The notes under the pieces were generated by a model. That model was not told the DNA's origin. It did not search any database and was given only the letters and a program-made list of their open reading frames with translations. From positions 3,731,531 through 3,795,530 of the forward strand of contig NZ_CP121472.1 of the NCBI RefSeq assembly GCF_036208045.1: a DNA stretch of 64,000 nt. The letters run 5' to 3'. The translations under genes and the position numbers were made by a program. Positions 55,737 through 64,000 of the stretch are shown one piece after another. Positions within the stretch are counted from its first letter, which is position 1. The number at the start of each line of letters is the position of its first letter. The stretch comes from Thiorhodovibrio winogradskyi (GTDB taxonomy: Bacteria > Pseudomonadota > Gammaproteobacteria > Chromatiales > Chromatiaceae).

Positions 55737-58700
55737 ATGTCCACAGACCAGCACAAGACCAAGCAGGAGTTGATCGACGAGCTGAATCATCTCCGCGGAC
55801 GCATCGCTGAGTTGGAGAGCGCCGGCAATGTCGATGATTCAAGCCGCGGCGAGCCCATGCCGGGTGCGTTGCGCTGGTGCAACGCCCTGGAGCAGATCAC
55901 CGACGATGCCCTCGGGGTTCTGGACGTCAAATACGTTTACAAGCACGTCAACACGGCTTATGAGCGCTTCTGGGGTCGACCCAAGGAGGAGCTCATCGGC
56001 CGCTCGGTCCCCGAGTTGTTCGGGGAGGCGATGTTTTCCAGCCAGATGAAAGCGCGCCTTGATCGCTGTCTGGCCGGAGAGGTCGCCCGCTATTCGGACT
56101 GGTTTGAGTCTCCGTCCTTGGGGCGTCGATACATGGACGTCGTCTATCACCCCTTGCGCGACCCCGAGGGCCAAGTCATCGGTTTGGTCAACCTGGCACG
56201 TGATATGACCAACCAGGCGCTGGCCGAAGAAGAACTCAAGCAACAGAAGAACCAACTCCAGCACATCGGAGAAATGGCGCAAGTCGGCGGCTGGGAGCTT
56301 GACGCCCGCACCATGGAGCTGACCTGGACCGAGCAAACCTTTGCCATTCATGAGCTGCCAGTCGGCCAGGCGCCCGATGTCCAGACGGGCATCGCGTTCT
56401 ATCACCCGGAGCATCAGCCGAAGATCACCGCGGTGGTGCGGGCGGCTCTGGAACAGGCGCAACCCTATGATGTCCAATTGCGGCTGATCACAGCCAAGGG
56501 GCGGCACCTGTGGACCCGCTCCATCGGTCTTCCAGTCATCCAGGATGGTGAGGTGGTCAAACTCACCGGCGCCTTTCAGGACATCACCGAGCACAAACAG
56601 GCGGAAATTGCCCTGCAACAAGCCAAGGAACACCTGGAACAAGCTATTCGATCCGCCAATGTCGGCCTGTGGGATTGGGATCTGACCACCGACAACATCC
56701 ACTTTTCCGCCGAGTGGGCGCGACAAATCGGCTGCACCGAGGAAGACATTGGCGATACCCTGGAGGAATGGACAAGCCGCGTTCATCCAGATGATAAGGG
56801 CAAACCCCTGGCTGATCTCGAAGCAATGCTTCACACACCCGGGAAGGGTTATGAAGGTGTGTTTCGCTTCCGCCACAAAAACGGCCAGTACCGCTGGATT
56901 CTGTCGCAGGCCACGGCTCACCGAGACAAGACCGGCAAGCCGGTGCGGATCATTGGCTCCCACATCGACATCACGCGCCAGAAGCAACTGGAGCAAGAGC
57001 GCTTGCGTCTGGAGGCGATTGCCGCCTGTTCGCCAGACTTTGTCGGCATCTCCGATCTCGACGGCCATGCGCTCTATCTCAACCCCGCCGGTCGGCGCCT
57101 GGTCGGTTTAACCGCCGACAGCGACATCGCCAACATTCGGATTACTGATTTTCTTTGGCCCGAGGATCGCGCCAGCGGCAAGGAGTGCATCGCGGAACTG
57201 CTGGAGAAGGGGCGTTTCTCGTGCGAGATTCGCTTCCAGCACTTCACCGACGACCGCCTGATCGAGATGCATGTCGAAGCCTTTCGCGTCGACGATCCAG
57301 TGACTGGACAGCCGCTCTTTATCGGCACGGTCAGCCGGGATGTGACCGAACGCAATCGCCTCACTGCACATCTCAAAGAGAGCGAACGCAAGTTTCGCTC
57401 CATGGTGGAGTTTGCCCCGCTTGGGGTGGCCATTGCCGATGCCAAGGGCGTGCTAAAAGAATGCAACCAGGCGCTGACCGACATTCTCGGTTACTCCAAG
57501 CGTGAACTCATCGGTCAGTGCTTCGCGTCCTTTACCCATCCGGACGATGCGGCACGCCAATGGACCTTGATCGAGCAGTTATTAACGAACCGCATTCGCT
57601 CCTACTCCCTGGAGAAGCGCTACATCCGCAAGGACAACACCCTGTGCTGGGTGAACATCACCAGCACCCTGTTCCCCAATCAGGAGGATGGAGAAGGGCT
57701 CGGTCTCACCTTTATCGAGGACATTACCGAACGCATGCAGGCTCAGAGGCGCTTGGAGAAAAGCCAGTTTATTCTGCGGGAAGCGGAAAAGCTCGCCGGC
57801 GTGGGAGCCTGGGAATGGGATATCGCCGCAGAGAGATTTTTGGTCTCCGAGAACTGGTGCTTGATTCATGGGACCGACAACCCGACGCCTCGAATGCAAG
57901 AACTGCTTCCCATCGCGCATCCGGAGGATCGAGCCGCCATTGAACAGGCCTGGGCCAAGGTACTGGAGGAAGGTCGGGACTATGTGATTGAGCACCGCAT
58001 TGTTCGCCAAGATACGGGCGAAGTACGCTACATCAGCGCCAAAGGCCAACCCCGGCTGGACGCATCCGGCCAGGTGGCGCGGATGTACGGTGCGGCGCTT
58101 GATGTCACCGAACAGAAGCGCAACGAGGACGCCCTGCGCCAGGCCAAAGAGCAAGCCGAGGCCGCCAGCCAGGCGAAGTCGATGTTCCTCGCCAACATGA
58201 GCCATGAGCTGCGCACACCGCTCAATGGCGTGCTCGGTATGCTCCACATTTTGGAGGAGGCCGCGCTGGAGCCGGCGCTGGCGGAAGCGGTCGGCATCGC
58301 CATCAGTTCCTCGCGGACCTTGCTGACCGTCATCAAAGACATTCTCGATTTCTCAAAAATTGAAGCCGGCAAGCTCAGGCTTGCGCGGGAAGCCTTCGAC
58401 CTTCCTGACCTGCTGCAATCGGTCCCGGCGGCTTTTGCTCATCAAGCCCAATCCAAGGGCCTGGCCCTGCACACGGACATCGCGCCGGATCTGCCGGCAT
58501 GGGTGGTTGGCGATGTCGCCCGGCTGCGCCAGGTGCTGTTCAATCTGCTCGGCAACGCCATTAAGTTCACCGAGCGGGGTGAGGTGCGCTTGAGCACCCG
58601 CGCTCTGTCCCCAACCGAGCAGACAACCGACCAGACGCAAATGCGCCTGGAATTCACGGTCACCGACACCGGCATCGGCATCCCCGCGGATCGGCTCGCC

Positions 58701-59396
58701 GACATTTTCGAGTCCTTCAGCCAGGTGGAAGACGCCAGCACCCGGCGCTTTCAGGGCACTGGCCTGGGGCTTGCGATTGTTAAACGCCTGGTCGATCTGA
58801 TGGGCGGACAGGTGAGCATCACCAGCACCCTGGGCCAGGGTACCGTGGCGCGGTTTGACGTCGCCGTGGGCACGGCGACCGAGCCAGCGCAGGCTAGCCA
58901 ACCGGCACAACGCCCGCCCTCGACCGGGCAAGCGCCGACCCGGGTGTTACAGATCCTGGTGGTTGATGACGAAGCGACCAATGTCAAGGTGCTGAGCATG
59001 ATGCTGACGAAGCTGGGGCATCAGATCGAGGCTGCCGCGAACGGGCTTCAGGCACTGGACAAACTGCGCCGTCAGCCCTTCGACTTGGTGTTCATGGATG
59101 CCGCCATGCCGGAAATGGGCGGCATCGAAACCACCCAAAAAATTCGGGAAAACCAACACGGCGATCTAAATCCATCGGTGCGCATTGTCGCCCTGACCGC
59201 CAATGCCATGCGGGGTGATCGGGAAAAGTACCTCGACGCCGGCATGGATGATTATTTGTCCAAACCCATCGACGCCAAGGCCCTGCGTGCGGTGCTTGAG
59301 ACAGCCATGGCGCAAGGGGGGCTTCCGGCGCCGCCCCGGTGCGAAACGGGAGGACATCAACCAGGTGACTTGCCTGTCGTCGCAATGGATGAGTGA
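55737..59396 (+). CDS. Multi-PAS hybrid sensor histidine kinase
   Basis: 1,219 residues from ATG 55737 (earlier in-frame ATGs at 55644 and 55704 exist). A coiled coil (ELIDELNHLRGRIAELES) is followed by about six PAS/PAC modules (ending in VIGLVNLARDMTNQAL, KLTGAFQDITEHKQAE, RIIGSHIDITRQKQLE, FIGTVSRDVTERNRLT, GLTFIEDITERMQAQ, MYGAALDVTEQKRNE), HisKA FLANMSHELRTPLNGVLGM (His near 823), HATPase NLLGNAIKFTERG, DTGIGIP, GTGLGLAIVKRLVDLMGG, and a receiver domain ILVVDDEATNVKVLSMM with FMDAAMPEMGG (Asp near 1120) and MDDYLSKPID. No membrane helix. A cytosolic BarA-like kinase, signal unknown. Intact. Confidence 0.93.
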   Translation: MSTDQHKTKQELIDELNHLRGRIAELESAGNVDDSSRGEPMPGALRWCNALEQITDDALGVLDVKYVYKHVNTAYERFWGRPKEELIGRSVPELFGEAMFSSQMKARLDRCLAGEVARYSDWFESPSLGRRYMDVVYHPLRDPEGQVIGLVNLARDMTNQALAEEELKQQKNQLQHIGEMAQVGGWELDARTMELTWTEQTFAIHELPVGQAPDVQTGIAFYHPEHQPKITAVVRAALEQAQPYDVQLRLITAKGRHLWTRSIGLPVIQDGEVVKLTGAFQDITEHKQAEIALQQAKEHLEQAIRSANVGLWDWDLTTDNIHFSAEWARQIGCTEEDIGDTLEEWTSRVHPDDKGKPLADLEAMLHTPGKGYEGVFRFRHKNGQYRWILSQATAHRDKTGKPVRIIGSHIDITRQKQLEQERLRLEAIAACSPDFVGISDLDGHALYLNPAGRRLVGLTADSDIANIRITDFLWPEDRASGKECIAELLEKGRFSCEIRFQHFTDDRLIEMHVEAFRVDDPVTGQPLFIGTVSRDVTERNRLTAHLKESERKFRSMVEFAPLGVAIADAKGVLKECNQALTDILGYSKRELIGQCFASFTHPDDAARQWTLIEQLLTNRIRSYSLEKRYIRKDNTLCWVNITSTLFPNQEDGEGLGLTFIEDITERMQAQRRLEKSQFILREAEKLAGVGAWEWDIAAERFLVSENWCLIHGTDNPTPRMQELLPIAHPEDRAAIEQAWAKVLEEGRDYVIEHRIVRQDTGEVRYISAKGQPRLDASGQVARMYGAALDVTEQKRNEDALRQAKEQAEAASQAKSMFLANMSHELRTPLNGVLGMLHILEEAALEPALAEAVGIAISSSRTLLTVIKDILDFSKIEAGKLRLAREAFDLPDLLQSVPAAFAHQAQSKGLALHTDIAPDLPAWVVGDVARLRQVLFNLLGNAIKFTERGEVRLSTRALSPTEQTTDQTQMRLEFTVTDTGIGIPADRLADIFESFSQVEDASTRRFQGTGLGLAIVKRLVDLMGGQVSITSTLGQGTVARFDVAVGTATEPAQASQPAQRPPSTGQAPTRVLQILVVDDEATNVKVLSMMLTKLGHQIEAAANGLQALDKLRRQPFDLVFMDAAMPEMGGIETTQKIRENQHGDLNPSVRIVALTANAMRGDREKYLDAGMDDYLSKPIDAKALRAVLETAMAQGGLPAPPRCETGGHQPGDLPVVAMDE

Positions 59397-59461
59397 CACC
59401 CTGTGGTTTTGTGTTGCCCTTCGATCTGTGGATTCACTCCACGGATTTCTGAGGGTCCATC

Positions 59462-59700
59462 ATGGCTGCAACTCCTGGCGCCTCGCACGACCTTCCTGAC
59501 CTCAGCCAATGCGATGCCGTCACGGCTTATTCATTCCCGTGGCCCCCGGCCCAATCGCTCGCCCCCCAATCGCCCTCGCCGCCGGAGGCTCGCCCGCCGA
59601 CCGGTTCCGTGCATGAATCCGACGGGCTGGTGCTCTTGGAGTTCGAGCCGGAAGCGGAATCACCCGCTGCTGGCGACGAACGGCTCGCGCTGGACGTGCG
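59462..59700 (+). pseudogene. Bacteriophytochrome N-terminal remnant
   Basis: Begins MAATPGASHDLPDLSQCDA. The Cys in LSQCD corresponds to the biliverdin-binding Cys in bacteriophytochromes, whose next words are usually EPIHIPG; here LIHSRGPRP appears in a neighbouring frame. After a gap the first frame has SVHESDGLVLLEFEPEAES, the end of the phytochrome PAS-2 domain (usual form VHRxxGxLxLEFEP). So both ends of PAS-2 survive with a deletion and frame change; the GAF chromophore domain is missing. Joined to an MFS fragment at about 59700. Confidence 0.6.
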
Positions 59701-59705
59701 CGGGC

Positions 59706-59904
59706 TCGACTGGGTTCGCCTTCGGACTGGGCGGTATTGGTGCTGCCGTATTGGGGCAGCTCACCGATCTCTGGGGGCATTGTCCGGGTCTACCTGATGT
59801 GCGCCTTTCTGCCGCTGATCGGCCTGCTTGCGGTGTTTCTACCGGATCTGCGTCAAGCCCCGGGCAAGGGAGTCACGATGGACCGGGTTGCGGTGCGAGC
59901 CTGA
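59706..59904 (+). pseudogene. MFS transporter C-terminal remnant
   Basis: FAFGLGGIGAAVLGQLTDLW, then, after a frame change near 59770, YLMCAFLPLIGLLAVFLPDL, up to the stop at 59902. These are the last two helices of MFS carriers of the fosmidomycin-resistance (Fsr) type. Everything upstream is lacking. Confidence 0.65.
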
Positions 59905-60031
59905 GGCGTCAAACAACGCCCGTCGCGCGATGATTTCTGTCGACAACGCCTGGGCCTCGCGTCGGTCGTGATGATGCTCATGCTGTTTTCTTCTATCCTT
60001 GTCCATCAAAGCGGAAGGGACAAACCAGGCT

Positions 60032-60453
60032 TCACCGCCAGCCAACATCCGGATGCCAATGGGCGGTCCAAGGCTGTTCCAACCGCGCAGCCTGCAAGGG
60101 AGGCTCGAGAAACAGCCGCAGCCGGGAGAGAACAGCGTTCAGCTCGACGGGTTTCAGTGCATTCTTGGCCAGGAACGCCCGCCACTGGGTTTGTTTCTGG
60201 CTATCCCAAAGCAAAGGCCGTGCGCAATCCGAAGGGCACATCGGCGGGAATTAGCGTCGCGCGCCGCGCGAAGGTTGCATGAATGGCCCCAGCCAGGGCC
60301 GCGCCGTCAAACGTGCTGTGCCAAGACAGTACCCACAAGTTGAAATAGTCCTTCATGCGGCTGTTAGCGATACCCAGCACAACCAGAGCCTGCAATTTCT
60401 CGGAGACAAGGGTTTCGAGAAGACCCTGCTGTCGGGTGAGCGCGAGAATGGCG
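60032..60453 (-). pseudogene. AbiEii-type nucleotidyltransferase remnant
   Basis: Read leftwards: LETLVSEKLQALVVLGIANS, RMKDYFNLWVLSWHSTFDGA, then after a frame change near 60235, DSQKQTQWRAFLAKNALKPV and PWTAHWHPDVGWR. This is the C-terminal half of the nucleotidyltransferase toxin AbiEii (DUF1814; normal text VAEKLxAMVxLGxxNSRMKDxxDL). The N-terminal catalytic half was replaced by the IS fragment at 60454. Remnant of a type IV toxin-antitoxin or abortive infection locus. Confidence 0.72.
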
Positions 60454-61014
60454 TCTTGGGTCGGACAAGCGTGCTTGGACCTGCCCGATCAAGGGGCGGA
60501 CAAACACCCGCTTGGCGCCATCGGGCTGCTGGCTGTAGCCGGCGCGCGTGCGGCGGTACCCGCGCGTCTGCCCGACCTCCAGCCAGTTGGCCGCGCGATA
60601 GCAGGTGCCGGTAAAGCGGCGCGGATCGACGAAGGTCTCCAGCAACCACAGCGGATAACCGAAGCGGGTCTGCCAATCAGTGCTGACCTGGCGCTCGCAC
60701 AGCGACAGCACCTTGGAGGCGAGATTGGGCACATGCCACTGGGGCAGAATGAGAAAGCGGGCGTTGTTGGCGATCAGATGCAGGCGGTCGAACTGGTAGC
60801 GGCGATCCCAGCCGATCCACTGATCGCGAGCCGCGCACTTCCAGGCCGCGGCGCTCAGCACCAGCAACGCCAACCACTGATCCCGCCAGATGGCGACATA
60901 CCAGAGGGTGTGACCGATTTTTGCCGCCGCGCCCAGGTAGTGATACGCCTCGAGCAATGCTTTGAAGCGCGCCTCTTCATCTGGGGCGACCGCACGCAGG
61001 GTGATGTCGTGCAA
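60364..61014 (-). pseudogene. DUF4338 (DruA-like) domain, transposase part lost
   Basis: From the TTG at 61014 the first 187 residues equal the DUF4338 part of the IS protein at 49609 with one or two substitutions. After VQARLSDPR the frame enters unrelated DNA and stops at 60364. The DUF4338 fold could still be made, but without the transposase domain. Confidence 0.8.
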
Positions 61015-61138
61015 GTTCAGGGGGCTGCCTCGTCAATCAACATAGGCAGGCAGTTTGAACGAGTCGGACGGAAATGTCCAGAATCGAGGGTAAATCCCTC
61101 TACGGCTTGTCAATTCGGGACAGCACGGTTTCGTCCTG
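60454..61138 (-). mobile_element. Truncated copy of the DUF4338-ISAs1 element
   Basis: Matches 49485 to about 50168, in inverse orientation and nearly base for base. The outer end (CAGGACG on the minus strand, at 61132-61138) is retained; the transposase part is lost at 60454, where the sequence changes to the AbiEii remnant. Confidence 0.85.
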
Positions 61139-61560
61139 CAAGCTATTGGACATGGCCGTTTCGGCGCGGTAGGCAATCATCTTTACACTATCGATCAGTT
61201 GCTTGCTGCGCGTTGCCAGCTGACGAAAGCGCGCATCTTCTGGCAGTTCATCGACGCTGATATGCTTCGGCGTTTCCTTGCGCTGTGCCTTGAGCTGATC
61301 GAGATCCTGTTGCAGCGTTTCGATCTCCTCCCGCAGTGCGGCTTTTTGCGCACAAAGGGCTCGACATGCGTGGGCTCGATGGTGTCATCGAGCGTCATCT
61401 CCCCGAAACGCGCCAGACGCCGGGTGAGTTTTTCGGTAACGGAGCGGACCTGGCCGTCGAGTTGACGGTAGTCAGGGTTGATAACCAAGAAGTTCTGACC
61501 ATCCATGGCATTGACCCAGTCATCGGTCGTGGCACACAGACACAGCCGCTCACGGGCGAC
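61139..61560 (-). pseudogene. Putative transposase-like remnant
   Basis: In minus frames: MDGQNFLVINPDYRQLDGQV, RSVTEKLTRRLARFGEMTLD, then in another frame from about 61360, EEIETLQQDLDQLKAQRKET, HISVDELPEDARFRQLATRS, KQLIDSVKMIAYRAETAMSN. The last words are typical of the central part of a large family of unclassified transposases found in Chromatiales. It is cut at 61138 by the IS end. N-terminal part and catalytic domain uncertain. Confidence 0.5.
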
Positions 61561-61889
61561 CTAGTGACGGGGCAATTTGGTCGAGACCGTAATAACATTT
61601 GGGCAATTCCAAATGGCCTCGTCTTCTTTGCTGAAAGCCAAGTTGTCGGTGATCTCCGTGACTCCATGGGGAAATAACGGCAACTGCATTTGTGGCATCG
61701 GTTTGGACGCAAGGTGCAAGTGGGATCGGACTCGCCGCGGGCTCCTCCGCGGCGCTGCAAGGATATCTTCGCAAAATCCAGCAACGCTGTGACCTTGCGA
61801 CCGGCTCGGTCCCGGTGTGGCTTTCTAATAGGCCGATTCAACACGATTTTTCCTCCAGTCAGGTCAAATCAAGCGGCAGATCGAGATCA
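61561..61889. other. Gene-poor stretch, 329 bp
   Basis: No gene recognised; low-coding character on both strands. Lies between the transposase-like and Fic remnants and probably consists of decayed DNA. Confidence 0.35.
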
Positions 61890-62255
61890 GGTCATCTGAC
61901 CCTGGATGTCAGCGAATGATTGCAATGGTTTCTCGCCACCTTGGAACAAGCCATCGCGACCGCCGAACAGCGGCTTGACCAAGTTCTGGCAAAGGCCCGC
62001 TTCTGGCAACGATGGGCGGGGACGCCACTCAATGCGCGGCAGGCCAAAGTCACTAACCGTTTGCTCGATGGCTTCGAGGGCAAGCTCACCAATCGCCGCT
62101 GGGCGTCGATCGCGCACTGCTCGTCGGACACGGCGTCGCGTGATATTCGCGAACTCTTGGCGCTCGGCCTGCTGTACCGCCTGCCAGGCGGCGGACGCAG
62201 CGCCGCCTATACCCTGGCCAACGGCGAGATCAATGCTCAATCAAGGCTAGCCTGA
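61890..62255 (+). pseudogene. Fic (DUF4172 type) C-terminal remnant
   Basis: Reads LTLDVSE, then TGA at 61917-61919, then LQWFLATLEQAIATAEQRLD, VLAKARFWQRWAGTPLNARQ, VTNRLLDGFEGKLTNRRWAS, IAHCSSDTASRDIRELLALG. This is the winged-helix end of Fic proteins with a DUF4172 N-terminus; the family has LDVTEWLEWFL at the point of the TGA, so a Trp codon became TGA. The catalytic HPFxxGNGR half is missing. Confidence 0.75.
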
Positions 62256-62388
62256 CTTCGCATCAAACGCGCCTTTGGCGTCTGGTTGGCGCGGGTGTTG
62301 CTGTCCAAGTTCTTCCAATCGGGACGATGATGTCCGGCCCGATCATCAATGATCAGGAATTCACTAGCGAGCCTCCTCGCCAAAGCAG

Positions 62389-62574
62389 ATGCTTGAACAA
62401 ACCACCGTGCAATGTCCGTATTGCGGCGAAACCCTGATAACCGAGGTCGATGGCTGGACCAGCCATCGCTATATCGAGGATTGTCCGGTCTGTTGCCGGC
62501 CGATTGAATTCGAGGCAACCATTGATCAATTGGGTGAACTAGAGCGATTGGTCGCCAGGCGGGATGACGACTGA
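62389..62574 (+). CDS. CPXCG motif-containing cysteine-rich protein
   Basis: 61 residues: VQCPYCGETLITEVDGW, then YIEDCPVCCRPIEFEA. Full-length member of the small CPXCG family with two CPxC zinc sites, function unknown. Intact. Confidence 0.88.
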   Translation: MLEQTTVQCPYCGETLITEVDGWTSHRYIEDCPVCCRPIEFEATIDQLGELERLVARRDDD

Positions 62575-62622
62575 CAGCTAGACTGCGAACAGGCCATGGG
62601 GCCGACCAGGCTTTCGGTTGAC

Positions 62623-62658
62623 GGAGCAAGGTCACGCCCGAGGGAGCAAGGTCACGCC
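62623..62658. repeat. 20-bp period direct repeat
   Basis: GGAGCAAGGTCACGCC at 62623-62638 and again at 62643-62658. It lies in the 265-bp region before the PAS gene, which otherwise shows nothing recognisable. Confidence 0.75.
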
Positions 62659-62839
62659 AAAGACTGATCATTCCATCTGTGCTAAAGTCCCGCAAGTGAT
62701 TAATCCAGAATGGCAAAATGTTTCGAGTGACGCGCCTTTGGTGCGAACATCGTGAGCGATGATCTAGCTCTCAATCCATCGCATTCTTCCCGTTTGCAGC
62801 ACCTGATCGTCCCTTATCCCACCTGATGAGGAAGTCGAC

Positions 62840-64000
62840 ATGACCACCCCAGTCCCCGCCGAGTCCGGGCCACCACACGAGCACCAGGCGCGCGTCGCGG
62901 CATACTGCCAGGATGTCCATGCGCGCAAGTGCCTGCTGACCGCCGCGCTCAAGGCCTATCCCGATGGCTGGATTCAGCTGCTCGACGCAGCGCTGCGGAC
63001 GCTGTTCATTCAGGGACAAGGTTTGCGACTGCTAGATCTCGATCCCGAACAGGCCATTGGTCAGCCGCTGCATGCGCTCTACCCCGAGACACTGCTCCAA
63101 CCGCTTAAGGAGGGCTGCGCGCGCGCCTTGGCCGGCACCTCCGCGGAGTTGGAGGTGAGCATTGACCAGCGTATCGTCCTTCTGTCCTTATCGCCGGCGG
63201 CCCCAACAGACCCGAGCACGGCACAGGTGATCCTGATCGCGCGTGACATCACCGAGCGCAAGCAGACCGAGGAGGCACTGAAACACACCAGCTGGCGGCT
63301 GTCCGAGGCGCAGCGCTTCGCGCATGTCGGCGACTGGGAGTGGGACCCGCGCACCAACAGAATCCAGTGGTCCGATCAGCTGTATCGCATCATGGGGCTC
63401 GAAGTCGGCTCACCGCTGCCGGATTACCCAAGCCACCTCGCGCTCTACCTCGCCGAGGACGGCGCGCGCTTGGATGCCGCCGTGCAGATGGCACTGAACC
63501 ACCACCAACCCTATGAACTCGAGCTTCGCCGCATCCGCCCGGACGGAAGCGAAATCCGCGTCATCGCCTGCGGCCATGTCCAGTGCGATGACGCCGGCAA
63601 GGTCACCTGCCTTTATGGCTCCGTGCTCGAGGTGACCGCACTCAAAGCCGCCGAGGCCCGCGCGCGCGAGGAGCATCAGCATGTGCTGGATATCTTGGAA
63701 AGCACCACGGACGCCTTCTTTGAGGTTGATCGGGACTTTAATCTGACCTACCTCAACAACAAGGCCATGACGCTGCTGGGGCTCGCCTGTCGCGACGACA
63801 CCCTGGGCCGCAATCTGTGGGATCTCTTTCCGCGGGCGGTCAACACCGAATTCGACCACCAATACCGCCGGGCGCTGCACGAGCAGGTGCCCATCGCCTT
63901 CGAGGCTTATTTCGAGCCCTTCGACACCTGGTACGAGGTCCACGCCTACCCATCTCCGGCCGGGCTGGCGGTGTACTTTCGCATCGTCACCGAGCGCAAG
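62840..64000 (+). CDS. Multi-PAS signalling protein, cut by window end
   Basis: At least 387 residues from ATG 62840 with GATGAGGAAG upstream. No signal peptide or membrane helix. First PAS (LLDAALRTLFIQGQGLRLLD, ending ILIARDITERKQTEE), second PAS_3-like (FAHVGDWEWDPRTNRIQWSD, LYRIMGLE, CLYGSVLEVTALKAAE), third PAS (LDILESTTDAFFEVDRDFNL, YFRIVTERK). The output domain (histidine kinase or GGDEF/EAL) lies outside the window. Confidence 0.88.
   Translation, partial: MTTPVPAESGPPHEHQARVAAYCQDVHARKCLLTAALKAYPDGWIQLLDAALRTLFIQGQGLRLLDLDPEQAIGQPLHALYPETLLQPLKEGCARALAGTSAELEVSIDQRIVLLSLSPAAPTDPSTAQVILIARDITERKQTEEALKHTSWRLSEAQRFAHVGDWEWDPRTNRIQWSDQLYRIMGLEVGSPLPDYPSHLALYLAEDGARLDAAVQMALNHHQPYELELRRIRPDGSEIRVIACGHVQCDDAGKVTCLYGSVLEVTALKAAEARAREEHQHVLDILESTTDAFFEVDRDFNLTYLNNKAMTLLGLACRDDTLGRNLWDLFPRAVNTEFDHQYRRALHEQVPIAFEAYFEPFDTWYEVHAYPSPAGLAVYFRIVTERK

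Noticed and set aside
1-64000. CRISPR arrays, tRNA or rRNA genes
   Set aside because: No regularly spaced direct repeats with spacers and no cloverleaf or rRNA-like sequence was noticed; a dedicated scan was not possible.

Overview
The window comes from a GC-rich gammaproteobacterium. The mix of genes (PldA, PpsA, decarboxylating Gnd, a NapC/NirT cytochrome, an NfeD/slipin pair, many PAS-type sensor kinases, and a bacteriophytochrome remnant) would fit a purple sulfur bacterium of the Chromatiales. That placement is an inference from gene content; no rRNA or other phylogenetic marker is present.

The striking property of the window is the density of broken genes. Intact housekeeping genes (pldA, ppsA, gnd, slipin, SulP, P-type ATPase, CorC-like pair, APC permease, UPF0182, hybrid kinases) are interleaved with genes that carry stop codons, frameshifts and, more tellingly, internal deletions that fuse distant parts of one gene or parts of two different genes. 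Single-base lesions could be sequencing errors, but the deletions cannot be homopolymer errors; together they suggest active decay (or, less likely, misassembly).

Layout. 1-5 kb: a frameshifted GH1 glucosidase, an RloA/RloB (AbiL-like) pair whose second gene has an early amber codon, and a deletion-fused dynamin-like GTPase. 5.4-9.7 kb: BON protein, pldA, ppsA. 9.8-18 kb: a trehalose/alpha-glucan block (HAD-OtsB-GH65 remnant, GH31 lacking its nucleophile segment, broken sodium/solute symporter, intact GlgE-like GH13) with an FNR-like reductase and a pcm remnant. 18-33.8 kb: membrane and stress functions (ATPase/TrkA fragments, NfeD-slipin, cupin, SulP, P2-type ATPase, CsbD, lipoprotein, CorC-like pair, APC permease), with a dispersed repeat around SulP and the ATPase. 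33.8-39.3 kb: cytochrome fragment, gnd, UPF0182.

37.7-46 kb: a 2.2-kb direct duplication (UPF0182 N-terminal part plus the start of an antitoxin gene) brackets a block with Fic, a zeta-toxin-like kinase, a small partner protein and type I restriction remnants; an intact Phd/VapC-like pair follows. 46-52.7 kb: hybrid kinase, cation antiporter, an IS whose transposase is fused to a DruA-like DUF4338 domain and has a slippery frameshift heptamer, CBS protein, tetraheme cytochrome. 52.8-64 kb: truncated HD hydrolase, membrane protein, zinc-ribbon plus DUF89 pair, ArfB without GGQ, a 1,219-residue PAS hybrid kinase, then phytochrome, MFS, AbiEii, IS and Fic remnants, and a PAS protein cut by the window end.

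I did not find a convincing wholly new system. The best candidates for follow-up are the repeat-bracketed Fic/zeta block, the DUF4338-transposase IS with its possible programmed frameshift, the two-P-loop GTPase fusion, and the dispersed repeat family.
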